From positions 1-43,844 of the forward strand of contig CAUHNW010000024.1 of the NCBI GenBank assembly GCA_959607825.1: 43,844 nucleotides of DNA. The letters run 5' to 3'. Under the pieces are notes generated by a model. That model ran no database searches. It saw only the letters and a program-made list of their open reading frames with translations, and had not been told where the DNA came from. Below are positions 8,056-15,477 of this stretch, in pieces (position 1 is the stretch's first letter; each line of letters starts with the position of its first letter). Made by a program: the position numbers and the translations under genes. The DNA is from HGM13006 sp900757695. GTDB taxonomy: Bacteria; Bacillota; Clostridia; Oscillospirales; Oscillospiraceae.

Positions 8056-8691
8056 CTAGCTGTAGCCGTAGGTGCGGTTGGGATAGCCGAAGGCAAGAAT
8101 TTTCTGAATACTACAACGCTGGGTGGCGTCCAGCTCATACATCCAGTAGCTGGTGCTGCTGGCGCTGTTGCCGGAGTAGCCGGAATAGCTGGCCCCGGCG
8201 ATGGAGGTGGTGTTCGGCTCGATGCAGTAGGCAGGTTCGCCGTCCATGGAGTGGTAGGCAATGGCGCTGGCGTAGAAATAGTGGCCGTACTTGTGGGTGC
8301 CATCGGTGTAATAGCGATTGCAGTACCAGGTGGGCGAGGTGTACTGCGGGAAGGTAACGCAGTCGGTTTTGCCCATGGCGGTAGCGGATGCACATGCTGC
8401 AACCTCATTCCGAGTCAGGGGCGCGCCATCGTCACTGCATGGGCCGTCCCAGTCGTCGTCAAAGTCCCAACTGTCATCCTCCACGGGGACAGCTTCCGAT
8501 GTGCGGTCTTCTTCAACTAAATCCGCATCAATGGAGGAAACCGATTCCGCATCCACTTCACTGCTGTCCAGAACACTTTCTGTTGCGGCGCTGTCCTCCA
8601 TATCTGCCGCAAACACGGCGGGCAGCATCCCCAGAAGGACAGCCAATAACAGCAGCAACGCAATCATGCGGATGGGTGTGTTTCGTGTCAT
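8056..8691 (-). CDS. Thioester adhesin, N-terminal fragment ending at an in-frame TAG
   Basis: The first 211 codons of the tip adhesin. They encode a signal peptide (1-28), an acidic linker rich in Asp, Glu and Ser (about 30-85) and the first half of a thioester domain with Cys156 in AYCIEPN. Thioester domains bind host or cell-surface amines covalently through a Cys-Gln bond. The frame meets TAG right after YGYS and then resumes in the same frame with KAEYAATQVLIWE. The nonsense codon therefore splits the thioester Cys from its Gln and removes the cell-wall anchor, so the fragment would be secreted and inactive. The ATG at 8691 lies 31 bases downstream of pcfB, suggesting one transcript. Confidence 0.85.
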   Translation of the reverse strand: MTRNTPIRMIALLLLLAVLLGMLPAVFAADMEDSAATESVLDSSEVDAESVSSIDADLVEEDRTSEAVPVEDDSWDFDDDWDGPCSDDGAPLTRNEVAACASATAMGKTDCVTFPQYTSPTWYCNRYYTDGTHKYGHYFYASAIAYHSMDGEPAYCIEPNTTSIAGASYSGYSGNSASSTSYWMYELDATQRCSIQKILAFGYPNRTYGYS

Positions 8692-8722
8692 AAATACCTC
8701 CTGTTTTCCTGGAGAAAAGCAC

Positions 8723-9205
8723 TTACAGGCTCCGCTCCATATTTTTCTCCCGGGTCTTGTCAGGCTTCACTCGGGACTTCTCCTGTTCCAGTTCGCCCAG
8801 CACGCTGGCAGCCCTCCGTTTGCCCAGTTTTTTCACCATGAACTCCCGGAAGGCGGCATTTAGGGCATCGGCATCCCGTGCCTTGAAGAACACGATATAG
8901 CGAAGCGGCTGCCGGGAGTTATCCTTGGTGATGGCATAGTCGATGCCATATTTCCGGGCCACCCGGTGGAAGTCCCGGAGATTGGTCTGATCCAATGGGA
9001 TGGAGCTGACGCCCTGACCCTGACCCACCAGCTCCTTAACGGTCTGCCTGCCTTGGGGCGTTTTAACCTGCTTGGCGGCTTTGGCTGCCTTGGATTTGGA
9101 GTGATGGGACTGGTATTTCCGGTAGCCGGTGATGATTGCCCGGAGGGTGAGCTTTGTGGTGCTGATGGCTAAGTTTACGGTCCGGTTTTCAACTTCTTCT
9201 TGCAT
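8723..9205 (-). CDS. pcfB: PcfB-family (DUF3801) conjugation protein
   Basis: A 160-residue protein matching the PcfB/DUF3801 family found beside relaxase and coupling-protein genes in Gram-positive ICEs and plasmids. The recognisable core runs through TGYRKYQ, GVSSIPLDQTNLRDFHRVARKYGIDYAITKD and YIVFFKARDADALNAAF, with a basic C-terminal tail. The exact function is not well defined; it is thought to help present the processed DNA complex to the coupling protein. The ATG follows AGGAGG. In related elements the coupling-protein gene follows directly, but here the pilus operon does. Confidence 0.85.
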   Translation of the reverse strand: MQEEVENRTVNLAISTTKLTLRAIITGYRKYQSHHSKSKAAKAAKQVKTPQGRQTVKELVGQGQGVSSIPLDQTNLRDFHRVARKYGIDYAITKDNSRQPLRYIVFFKARDADALNAAFREFMVKKLGKRRAASVLGELEQEKSRVKPDKTREKNMERSL

Positions 9206-9272
9206 GAAAAAACCTCCTGCGAATGGATTGGGTCAGCAGAAGGTTAGGGCGGAATCCCAAAGAAATCAGTCA

Positions 9273-9620
9273 TCAGGATTTCCCTCCAAAGTCGATGATG
9301 CCGCTGAGACTCATAACCTCCACATGGAGCGCCTTGGCGGTGGCAATATCCCGGGCGATGTCCTCACAGCCGGGGTCGCCGCACGCGAACAGGCACCAGC
9401 ATTTGCTCATCAAAGACTTGCACATGCCCAGCATTTCCGTCCGGGCCTTGGGGTCCTCCAGCTTCAAAAAGCAACTGAACATCAGCATGGGGCAAACCGG
9501 GGCGTAGCCCGCCTGATAGAGCAGCTGACAATAGTTGCTGGCCCGTTCCATCACGGCGGGAAAATTCTTGTCCCAGGAAGTGGACACATAGACCAGCTTG
9601 CGGCCCGCATTCTTACTCAT
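9273..9620 (-). CDS. DUF7768/DUF4406-like deoxyribosyltransferase-fold protein
   Basis: A 115-residue protein starting MSKNAGRKLVYVSTSWDKNF. The YVSTSWD start, the helix with NYCQLLYQAGYAPVCP, the CWCLFACGD segment and the EDIARDIATAKAL stretch fit the nucleoside 2-deoxyribosyltransferase-like fold seen in small ICE and phage proteins. No substrate is known. The ATG has GGAGG upstream. It lies between pcfB and a gene of unknown function within the same minus-strand run, and is a common cargo position in this ICE family. Confidence 0.7.
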   Translation of the reverse strand: MSKNAGRKLVYVSTSWDKNFPAVMERASNYCQLLYQAGYAPVCPMLMFSCFLKLEDPKARTEMLGMCKSLMSKCWCLFACGDPGCEDIARDIATAKALHVEVMSLSGIIDFGGKS

Positions 9621-9657
9621 AATCTACCTCCATTTTTCTTGTTTTGCTGACAAGTTG

Positions 9658-10173
9658 TCAGTCCTTGGGCGCATAGCCCTTGAGATTCAGCCGCAGAGCA
9701 TCGCAAGTGCCGTCAGCCTCCAGACAATAGATCGTGTCCCGGCACAGCTGGCAGAGCCTGCGGATGCGGTAATAGTCTTCAGCGGTCACGGAGCAAATCG
9801 TTCCCCGGTCATTGCAGCGGAAGAACCAGACCGGCCCATAGATCAGCACATCGTCATCCAGAATGGCCTGATCCGCGTCAAAGCCAACCATAAGGCCGGT
9901 GTAGACCTCCTGGGCAAAGACGAGATTTTCGGGCATTCGACTTCCGTCCAGATCGGCAAAGGACACGATCACCGTTGCTTCATCGGCGGCTGCGGCAATC
10001 AGCAGGGGCGCTTCCTCCATTTCGTCCACCGGCATCGTCCCGAGAGCTTCCAGTGCCGCCTGCTTCCAGTCCCTCATAAGCTCCCGGCGCAGCTGCTGAA
10101 AGTCTGTGGGCAGCATCATCGGGGAGTGTGCATTTACGGCGGACTGATCGAACAGATTCTTCATGATTTCCAT
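9658..10173 (-). CDS. ICE hypothetical protein (171 residues)
   Basis: I do not recognise a family. The protein starts MEIMKNLFDQSAVNAHSPMM, is acidic, and has a C-terminal part with RIRRLCQLCRDTIYCLEADG containing a CxxC pair. There is no signal peptide or membrane segment. The ATG at 10173 is chosen because GGAGA lies nine bases upstream; the open frame continues much further upstream but only overlaps parB in another frame. It lies downstream of parB on the same strand and is probably cotranscribed. Confidence 0.7.
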   Translation of the reverse strand: MEIMKNLFDQSAVNAHSPMMLPTDFQQLRRELMRDWKQAALEALGTMPVDEMEEAPLLIAAAADEATVIVSFADLDGSRMPENLVFAQEVYTGLMVGFDADQAILDDDVLIYGPVWFFRCNDRGTICSVTAEDYYRIRRLCQLCRDTIYCLEADGTCDALRLNLKGYAPKD

Positions 10174-10259
10174 ACAAACTGTCTCCTTTTCTGAAAATGG
10201 GTATAAAAACAGCGCCCCGGTTATTTGGGCGCATGGTTTACCGGATATGAATGGTGTTT

Positions 10260-11186
10260 TCAGCGCTCCATATCGCGCTGACGTCGTTTCTGCCACTGTT
10301 CCAGCAGCTTGATGATGGTTTCCTGCATCTGCCGGGGCGTGTAAGAGCGGGGGAAGTACTTCCGCAGCGTGGCGTCCTTGAGGGTGACATTGCCCAGCTC
10401 CGGCTTTTTGATTTCGCTCATGATGGTTCGCATGGTGTCCCGGTTCAGGGTGCCCTCCTGACTGAGCTTTTTCAGGCGCTGGGCCTGGGAAAGCGAGGGG
10501 GTGGACTGGGCGTAGTCCATGGCGTCCAGAAGCTCGTGCTGCTCCGGCTGGGAGAGATAAGACAGCTCCACCGCCGGATTGAAGGAAAGCTGCTTCTGAT
10601 CCACCATGTCCAGCAGCTCGGGAATCAGCTCTGTGAGACGGATAAAACGTTGGACGGTTCGGGCACTTTCGTTCGTCCCTTCTGCAACAAGGGCATCTGT
10701 CCGCAACTTCGTGCCAAGTTGGCACGAAGTTAAATCCGTGCGCTGTCCCTGATGTTTCATGGCTTCCAGCTTCATCTTGTAGGCGAAAGCCCGCTCGCTG
10801 GGGAGAATGGTTTCCCGCTGCAAATTGGCATCCACCATGGCAATCACCGCCGCATCGTCGTCCATATTCCGCACGATCACCGGAATGGTTTTCAGCCCTG
10901 CCAGCGCTGCGGCATGCAGCCGCCGATGGCCGGAGATGATCTCATAGCCGCCCTCTGGCTGGGGCCGGGCAATGGCCGGAGCAAGCACCCCATACCGGGC
11001 CACGCTTTCCACCGTCCGCTGCATGGCCTCGTCATCCACTACCTTGAAGGGGTGATTCTGAAAGGGGTGAAGTTCGGCCAGCGGAAGATTCTGAATCTTC
11101 TCCAGATTGTCCTGACTGCGGGTTTCTTCGGTGGAAAAAATCTCATCGTAGCTGCTCAAGCTGACGTTTGCGCCTCTTTTCGGCAT
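10260..11186 (-). CDS. parB: ParB-like partition protein
   Basis: A 308-residue ParB/Spo0J-type protein. The N-terminal nucleotide-binding domain has the signature GHRRLHAA (86-93), followed by the NLQRETILPSERAFAYKMKLEA region and an HTH around ARTVQRFIRLTELIPELLDMV. It would bind parS-like sites and spread to segregate the element together with ParA. The ATG lies inside the remnant of parA, overlapping it by 44 bases. A perfect 27-bp palindrome lies within the coding sequence at 10705-10731. With parA destroyed, ParB may still bind DNA but active partition by its own partner is not possible. Confidence 0.9.
   Translation of the reverse strand: MPKRGANVSLSSYDEIFSTEETRSQDNLEKIQNLPLAELHPFQNHPFKVVDDEAMQRTVESVARYGVLAPAIARPQPEGGYEIISGHRRLHAAALAGLKTIPVIVRNMDDDAAVIAMVDANLQRETILPSERAFAYKMKLEAMKHQGQRTDLTSCQLGTKLRTDALVAEGTNESARTVQRFIRLTELIPELLDMVDQKQLSFNPAVELSYLSQPEQHELLDAMDYAQSTPSLSQAQRLKKLSQEGTLNRDTMRTIMSEIKKPELGNVTLKDATLRKYFPRSYTPRQMQETIIKLLEQWQKRRQRDMER
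10705..10731. promoter_or_regulatory. 27-bp palindrome inside parB (possible parS-like site)
   Basis: AACTTCGTGCCAA at 10705-10717 and its reverse complement at 10719-10731 flank a single central base: a perfect 13-bp inverted repeat. ParB-type centromere sites are often palindromes within or beside the par operon. It could also be chance codon use in the TSCQLGTKLR stretch. Confidence 0.4.
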
Positions 11187-11238
11187 CGCTCAGTACCTCC
11201 TTCTGGTTGACGATGGCGATTACAGTTGGTTTTGACAT
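11143..11238 (-). pseudogene. parA: parA remnant with an internal in-frame deletion
   Basis: Thirty-one codons read MSKPTVIAIVNQK and then EVLSDAEKRRKRQLEQLR. The first part is the classic ParA N-terminus that normally runs on as KGGTGKTTT; the second resembles a ParA C-terminal helix. Everything between, including the Walker A, switch and ATPase core (roughly 230 codons by family standards), is missing without a frameshift. A good ribosome binding site AGGAGG precedes the ATG, which overlaps the end of repA, and the ORF ends inside the start of parB. The repA-parA-parB gene order and couplings are therefore kept although the ATPase is gone. Confidence 0.8.
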
Positions 11239-12152
11239 GAATTTGCCTCCTGTGGATTTTGGCTCTGGGCCATATCGTGGTTGACCCGGAGCTGATAGTA
11301 GGTGTCGATGGTATCCGGGGCGTTGTAGATCGCCGCCAGCAGATACTGCCGAACGTCCTTGACTTGGGTGGTGGTCTTAGTCAGGCCGTCCATGACCATG
11401 CGGATGTGATCGGCGTCCAGCTTCATGAATTGGGACTTGACCACGGCGGTTGGCATGTTCTGCTTCCGGACGCGAACGGTAGGCGCATCGGTCATCAGCA
11501 CGCTGAGAATCAGACTTTTGATTTCCTCCAGCATTTTCTGCTGGAGGGGGTATTCCTGCCGCAGAACCTCCAGCTGAAGCTGACCATCCAAATAGCGATC
11601 ATAGGCATCGCGCTTCGCTTCATATCCTTCGTCCAGAATAGAATGACTCGATTTAAGATTACTGGATTCAGTCTTGATTAGATTCGTATTGATTCCTGAT
11701 GATTTTCGAGATTCTGGAATGATGATTTCCGTAGACTCTGGAATCTCGTTTTTCATCATTCCAGATGGATGATTTTCATGATTCTGGATTGCTGATTCTC
11801 GAGGTGCTTCGCAGAAGCTCTTTACATAGATCAGATTTGGTTTTCCCAGGCCCTGACGTTTTCTTTCGATTAGCCCTGCCATTTTCTCAAGCTCCCGGAA
11901 CAGGGCGGTTGCCTTTTGCGGGCCGCAGTTTAAGGACTCCTGCACATCAGCCAGGGAGAAAATGATGAACACACGATTCTGGTCATCCACCCATTTGTTT
12001 TTGATGGACAGGGAGACCCGATCCAGCAGCAGCCCATAGAGTACCTTGGCGTCGGTGGAAATATCCCGGTAGCGGTCATCGGTGAACAGGATCTTCGGAA
12101 TTCGGTAGTAGGCGTATTGGCTGGCCTGCTCGGAATAGATATAATCAAGCAT
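11220..12152 (-). CDS. repA: Replication initiator protein A (RepA_N type)
   Basis: A replication initiator of the RepA_N family, about 310 residues. The N-terminal winged-helix domain is recognisable from YYRIPKILFTDDRYRDISTDAKVLYGLLLDR through FIIFSLADVQESLNCGPQKATALFRELEKMAGLIERKRQGLGKPN. A low-complexity linker rich in Ser, Glu, Asn and Ile follows (about 125-170), then a C-terminal domain with VRQYLLAAIYNA. The second ATG (12152) is preferred because GGAGG lies eight bases upstream; the one at 12158 is too close. RepA_N proteins initiate theta replication of plasmids and of excised ICEs, usually from an origin within the rep gene itself; the repeat-rich linker DNA here fits that. Confidence 0.87.
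   Translation of the reverse strand: MLDYIYSEQASQYAYYRIPKILFTDDRYRDISTDAKVLYGLLLDRVSLSIKNKWVDDQNRVFIIFSLADVQESLNCGPQKATALFRELEKMAGLIERKRQGLGKPNLIYVKSFCEAPRESAIQNHENHPSGMMKNEIPESTEIIIPESRKSSGINTNLIKTESSNLKSSHSILDEGYEAKRDAYDRYLDGQLQLEVLRQEYPLQQKMLEEIKSLILSVLMTDAPTVRVRKQNMPTAVVKSQFMKLDADHIRMVMDGLTKTTTQVKDVRQYLLAAIYNAPDTIDTYYQLRVNHDMAQSQNPQEANSCQNQL
11640..11800. other. Repeat-rich AT-biased segment inside repA (possible internal origin)
   Basis: The DNA for the RepA linker contains repeated CTGGA(A/T)T words (about 11663, 11715, 11739 and 11785) and an inverted pair GGAATGATGA at 11716-11725 with TCATCATTCC at 11753-11762. It is clearly more AT-rich than the flanks. RepA_N replicons are known to place their origin in the central part of rep, so this is the natural candidate. 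Function is inferred from position and repeats only. Confidence 0.4.
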
Positions 12153-12226
12153 AAACATTACCTCCGGTCAAGTTTCTGTGGCTGCTTCGTTTTCCAGCGG
12201 TGTATATCACCTCCCTGCAAACAGAA

Positions 12227-12272
12227 ATAGCGCCTGTCCTGCGGGAGTGGAGCCGTGCAGGACAGGCGCTAT
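12227..12272. promoter_or_regulatory. 16-bp perfect stem-loop upstream of repA
   Basis: ATAGCGCCTGTCCTGC (12227-12242) pairs perfectly with 12257-12272 across a 14-base loop. It lies about 75 bases upstream of repA on the leader side and on the minus strand is followed by a weak T-rich stretch. It could be an attenuator controlling rep expression or a terminator of an incoming transcript. Confidence 0.5.
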
Positions 12273-12474
12273 GTATCAGGTCAATGAATGAATTCTTGCA
12301 AAATGGACGAGTAAATGCGAAATTGTATACAAAAGGAATTTGTGACGAAAAATGTTTCGTCATTTTGACGAACAACCCATTTATCGGCTAAATATGGATT
12401 TTAAAAGAAATAAATGGAATATATATCATGATAATTCAATTTAATGGGCCGAATCTGTAAGTATATGTTATTTT

Positions 12475-12576
12475 TCAATATGAGGTCGGAACATCAAGGT
12501 CGGAGGCGGCCTCCATCTTGAACTTGTCCAGGGCCTCGCGGGCCTCGGGGACAACTGCGTTGTTGTTGGATTTCAT
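12475..12576 (-). pseudogene. Truncated alpha/beta-type small acid-soluble spore protein gene
   Basis: The minus strand encodes MKSNNNAVVPEAREALDKFK and then MEAASDLDVPTSY. This matches the N-terminal half of alpha/beta SASPs, the DNA-protecting proteins of the spore core, including the VPEAREALD helix and the GPR protease region. Full-length members are about 60-70 residues and continue after VP with GYNG...LTSRQNG.VGG. Here that half is replaced by TSY and a stop. A strong AAGGAG site precedes the ATG. The break coincides with a change from GC-rich chromosome to AT-rich sequence leading into repA, so it is the probable insertion point of the region A element. Confidence 0.8.
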
Positions 12577-12948
12577 ACGATACATCTCCTTCAATTTTTC
12601 TCCGCAATACCGAAGGGTTTACGGCGCAGGCAGAGAAGCTGCATTGCGTGGCTGAAATCCTTCGGTATTGCACCGGTCTTTGTGACCATCCATATTGTTG
12701 CCCTAATTGAAAAAGATATGATTTGTAAAATTATGCAGTCTGCGTTAAAAATGGTATACACAAGATGCGAAAAAAATACAGGGGCTTGGATGGCGGGACA
12801 AAGCGGGAAGATGGAGCGGGACATGGGACGGTTTTCGCAAATAATCACACGGAAAGGGCGGTTTTCGTCCCTTGTAACAGGGCTCTGACGTCCGTATACT
12901 GAGGTTAGACCCCACCGACCAAGGAAATTTTTACAAGGAGGAACGAAA
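12577..12948. other. Intergenic region upstream of the first solute-binding protein
   Basis: It holds the spore-gene ribosome binding site, a 68-bp inverted repeat with arms GCAATACCGAAGG (12604-12616) and its complement (12659-12671), and a promoter near the right end. No gene is supported; the minus-strand ORF here is antisense to the lipoprotein gene and its leader. Confidence 0.6.
12872..12900 (+). promoter_or_regulatory. Promoter of the first solute-binding protein gene
   Basis: TTGTAA (12872-12877), 17 bases, TATACT (12895-12900). It lies about 50 bases before the ATG at 12949, which has an AGGAGG site. Confidence 0.6.
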
Positions 12949-14805
12949 ATGAAAAAGAAATTGTTGGCCCTGCTGTTGGTGTTGTCCGTAATTTGTACGG
13001 TGCTGACGGGATGCGGCGGAGCACAGACCAGCTCCGCCCCGGCGGGTTCATCGGCGCAGGAGACTGCCGGTGCAGCACCGGAAGCCCCCTCGGAAAACAC
13101 CGAGACACCGGCTCCGGCAGCGCCCGGCTCTGGCGAGGAGTCGGCTGCACCGGAGGAGGCGGAGCCGGAGACCATGGACTTTACCGAGTCCAACGCCGCC
13201 ATGGACTTTACGGGCTTTCAGGAGATGCTGAAGACCCTGACCACGGAGCTTCCCGTGGTGGATCAGCCGGAGACACTGACCTACTTCTTCGGCTATGAGT
13301 CCAGCGTGCTGAACTATCTGCCCGGAGGGGAGCTCCAGAACCATCAGATCTGGTCGGCGCTGGAGGATCTGACCGGCGTTCATGTGGAAATGACCATCGT
13401 GGATTCCTCCACGGCCACGGACAAGCTGAACCTGATGCTGGCCTCCGGAGACTTTACGGACCTGATGAACATGTCCAGCTACACCTCCGGGGTAGATGCG
13501 GCCTATGAGCAGGAGATCATTCTGGATCTGGGAGACCAGCTGGAGGCGAACATGCCCAACTACTGGACCATCATCCACTCGGATCAGAAGCTGCTGGGAG
13601 AGGTTCAGGACAGCGGAAAGTTCCTTGCCATCTATCCCATCAAGGACGAGGTGGCAAATCCCCAGGACATGGGCCCCTTTGTGCGCATGGACTGGCTGGA
13701 GGACCTGAACATGGAGGTGCCCACCACCTATGACGAGCTGACCAAGGTGCTCGAAGCCTTTAAGAGCGAGAAAAACTGCGCCGAGCCCATGAGCCTTTAC
13801 AACACCGTCTCCATGAATGACGGCCTGCTGATGGGCGGCTTCGGCTCCATGGCGGAGCTTTCCACCAACGGCCTCAGCGGCAACGCCCTCAACGGCTACT
13901 ATCAGGAGGACGGCCATGTGATCTACGGGGCCACCGCCGACGGCACCAGAAAGTTTTTGAGCTGGCTCCACATGCTCTATGAAAAGGGGCTCATCGACTT
14001 TGAGAACATGCAGAACCGCATGATCAACCCCTTCGGCGAGCTCACCGCCGTGGCCTGCGCTCAGGGCGACACCGGCTATATGTTCTCCAACCAGCCCTTC
14101 GGCGGCAACTACTCGGTGATGGCCGCTTCGGACTACGGCGACCCGGGCTGCAACTGGTGGCCGGTGCAGGACGTGGGGGAGACCCCCGGACAGGAGATCC
14201 CCTTCTTTGAAGAGGTGACGCTGGTGGACAACATCGCCACCATCCTCTGCGTCTCCACCCAGTGCGAGAACGTGGAAACGGCCCTGAAGTTTTTGGACTA
14301 CGGCTACAGCTATGCGGGCAGCCTGCTCTACAACTTCGGCTATCAGAAGGGCAGCGGCCATGAGATCGAGAGCTGGGACTTCAATGCAGAGGGACGGCCG
14401 GAGTTCGATCCCGCCGTATTCGAGCAGTTCGGGGCCACCGCCATCGGCTCCTCGGTGCTGGCCACAAAGGATCTGGGCGGCGTCATCGTGGACACCCGTC
14501 TGGCCTTTGAGTTCGGAGACCGGGAGAACGCCTGCTTTGACGCATGGAAGACCAACAAGCGGCCTGCCAACATTCTCGGCTCCGCCACCCAGTTCACCGC
14601 TGAGGAGGGGCAGGAGGCCGCAGGCATCTACAGCGACATCCTGACCCATGTATCCACCAGCGTCCTTCAGTTCATCAACGGAGATCTGGACGTGGATGAC
14701 GACAGCGTGTGGAAGGGCTATGTCTCGGAGATCGAGGCCATGGATTTGGGCCGTCTCACGGAGATCGTGCAGACCGCCTATGACCGGGCCTCCTCGGAAC
14801 GCTAG
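12949..14805 (+). CDS. Extracellular solute-binding lipoprotein (family 1-like)
   Basis: A 618-residue lipoprotein that should capture a carbohydrate- or oligosaccharide-type ligand for an ABC importer at the cell surface. The signal peptide ends in the lipobox LTGC with lipidated Cys22. A low-complexity Ala/Pro/Glu/Ser linker (about 23-75) leads into a two-lobed binding protein containing LTYFFGYESS, TGVHVEMTIVDSSTATDKLN, ASGDFTDLMN and FVRMDWLEDLNMEVPTTYDE, characteristic of the LplA/YtcQ-type binding proteins. No permease or ATPase gene is in the window, so its transporter partner must be elsewhere. It has its own promoter and AGGAGG site. Its stop shares a base with the start of a kinase remnant, which suggests an older operon. 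Ligand unknown. Confidence 0.88.
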   Translation: MKKKLLALLLVLSVICTVLTGCGGAQTSSAPAGSSAQETAGAAPEAPSENTETPAPAAPGSGEESAAPEEAEPETMDFTESNAAMDFTGFQEMLKTLTTELPVVDQPETLTYFFGYESSVLNYLPGGELQNHQIWSALEDLTGVHVEMTIVDSSTATDKLNLMLASGDFTDLMNMSSYTSGVDAAYEQEIILDLGDQLEANMPNYWTIIHSDQKLLGEVQDSGKFLAIYPIKDEVANPQDMGPFVRMDWLEDLNMEVPTTYDELTKVLEAFKSEKNCAEPMSLYNTVSMNDGLLMGGFGSMAELSTNGLSGNALNGYYQEDGHVIYGATADGTRKFLSWLHMLYEKGLIDFENMQNRMINPFGELTAVACAQGDTGYMFSNQPFGGNYSVMAASDYGDPGCNWWPVQDVGETPGQEIPFFEEVTLVDNIATILCVSTQCENVETALKFLDYGYSYAGSLLYNFGYQKGSGHEIESWDFNAEGRPEFDPAVFEQFGATAIGSSVLATKDLGGVIVDTRLAFEFGDRENACFDAWKTNKRPANILGSATQFTAEEGQEAAGIYSDILTHVSTSVLQFINGDLDVDDDSVWKGYVSEIEAMDLGRLTEIVQTAYDRASSER

Positions 14806-15122
14806 TGGTGATCCTGCTGGTGCTCACGGCCATTCTGATCACAAGAGTCCGGGCACGGAAGCAGCTCCGGGCCATGGCCCTGCAAAAGGCCGATGAAACG
14901 GCGGCGCTGGCCCTTTGAAACGGAGACAACCCCTTGGGACGCACCATCCCCATCCTTGCCATGACCGCCAACGCCTTCTCGGAGGACGTGAAGGACTGTC
15001 TGGATGCCGGCATGGACGCCCCTGCGGCAAAGCCGCTGGACACTGCGGCGCTGGAGCGCACCCTCAGAAGCCTGCCGGCACGGGACTTCCGCACCAAGGA
15101 ATCATATCAGGAAATACAGATC
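14805..15122 (+). pseudogene. Remnant of a hybrid sensor histidine kinase
   Basis: One frame first encodes a membrane segment (VVILLVLTAILITRVRARKQ), meets TGA at 14916-14918, then continues in the same frame as GRTIPILAMTANAFSEDVKD and the following CLDAGMDAPAAKPLDTAALE. The second part is the C-terminal end of a response-regulator receiver domain (beta-4 to alpha-5, with the conserved Lys in AKP). The kinase core and most of the receiver are missing, so a large deletion joined the two ends. A terminator starts at 15123. Together with the adjacent binding protein, this suggests a former ligand-sensing kinase operon. Confidence 0.72.
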
Positions 15123-15200
15123 GCCCCCATGCGGCAAAGGCCGCATGGGGGCAGTTTTTGGACAGGTGACGGTTGGGGATGCAGGTCAATGGATGGGCCG
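15110..15200 (+). repeat. 91-bp direct repeat, copy 1
   Basis: Starts GGAAATACAGATCGCCC and ends CAATGGATGGGCCG. It contains a terminator and matches 15864-15954 with only a few differences. One copy follows the kinase remnant and the other follows the HTH gene, so a terminator-carrying segment was duplicated. Confidence 0.8.
15123..15158 (+). terminator. Terminator after the kinase remnant
   Basis: Perfect 13-bp stem GCCCCCATGCGGC (15123-15135) with 15140-15152, AAAG loop, then AGTTTTT. Confidence 0.9.
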
Positions 15201-15379
15201 GGGGCAGGGGCACAGCTCCAAGGTGTCCGGGTGAAGCAGAAGATGGGGCTTCTTCATCCCAGCCAAACCGGAAGCGGGTGGGAACGTGGGCCAGAAAGCC
15301 ACAGGTTTTTACGTCCATGGGATCACCTCATCAACACACCGGAATTGGTTCATTTCATGCAAGCTGCATTAAATTTTAG

Positions 15380-15447
15380 CACATTGCATCTATAAATGCA
15401 ATGTGCATTTGTGATTGGTTGTTGCAAAAATGCCCATACTCTATAAT
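15380..15447 (+). promoter_or_regulatory. Operator-like palindrome and promoter of the HTH gene at 15478
   Basis: A perfect 10-bp inverted repeat CACATTGCAT (15380-15389) with 15396-15405 lies just upstream of TTGTTG (15419-15424), 17 bases, TATAAT (15442-15447). Further TGCAT words flank the palindrome. The layout suits regulation by the adjacent HTH protein. The promoter position rules out the ATG at 15430 as a start. Confidence 0.6.
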
Positions 15448-15477
15448 GACAGCACTAGGGGATGGGAGCGTGATCGC

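Noticed and set aside
5515..8691. TAG as a sense codon (alternative genetic code or pyrrolysine)
   Set aside because: TAG ends several intact genes in the window, such as mntA, the 12949 lipoprotein and terL, and nothing here suggests pyrrolysine use. A point mutation is simpler.
13048..14649. Long minus-strand ORF of 533 codons opposite the first solute-binding protein
   Set aside because: Shadow caused by high third-position GC. The plus strand has a signal peptide, lipobox, promoter and ribosome binding site.
15064..15318. Minus-strand ORF with GFLAHVPTRFRFGWDEEAP
   Set aside because: It overlaps a terminator and a duplicated segment, has no ribosome binding site, and its end recurs in the other duplicate copy.
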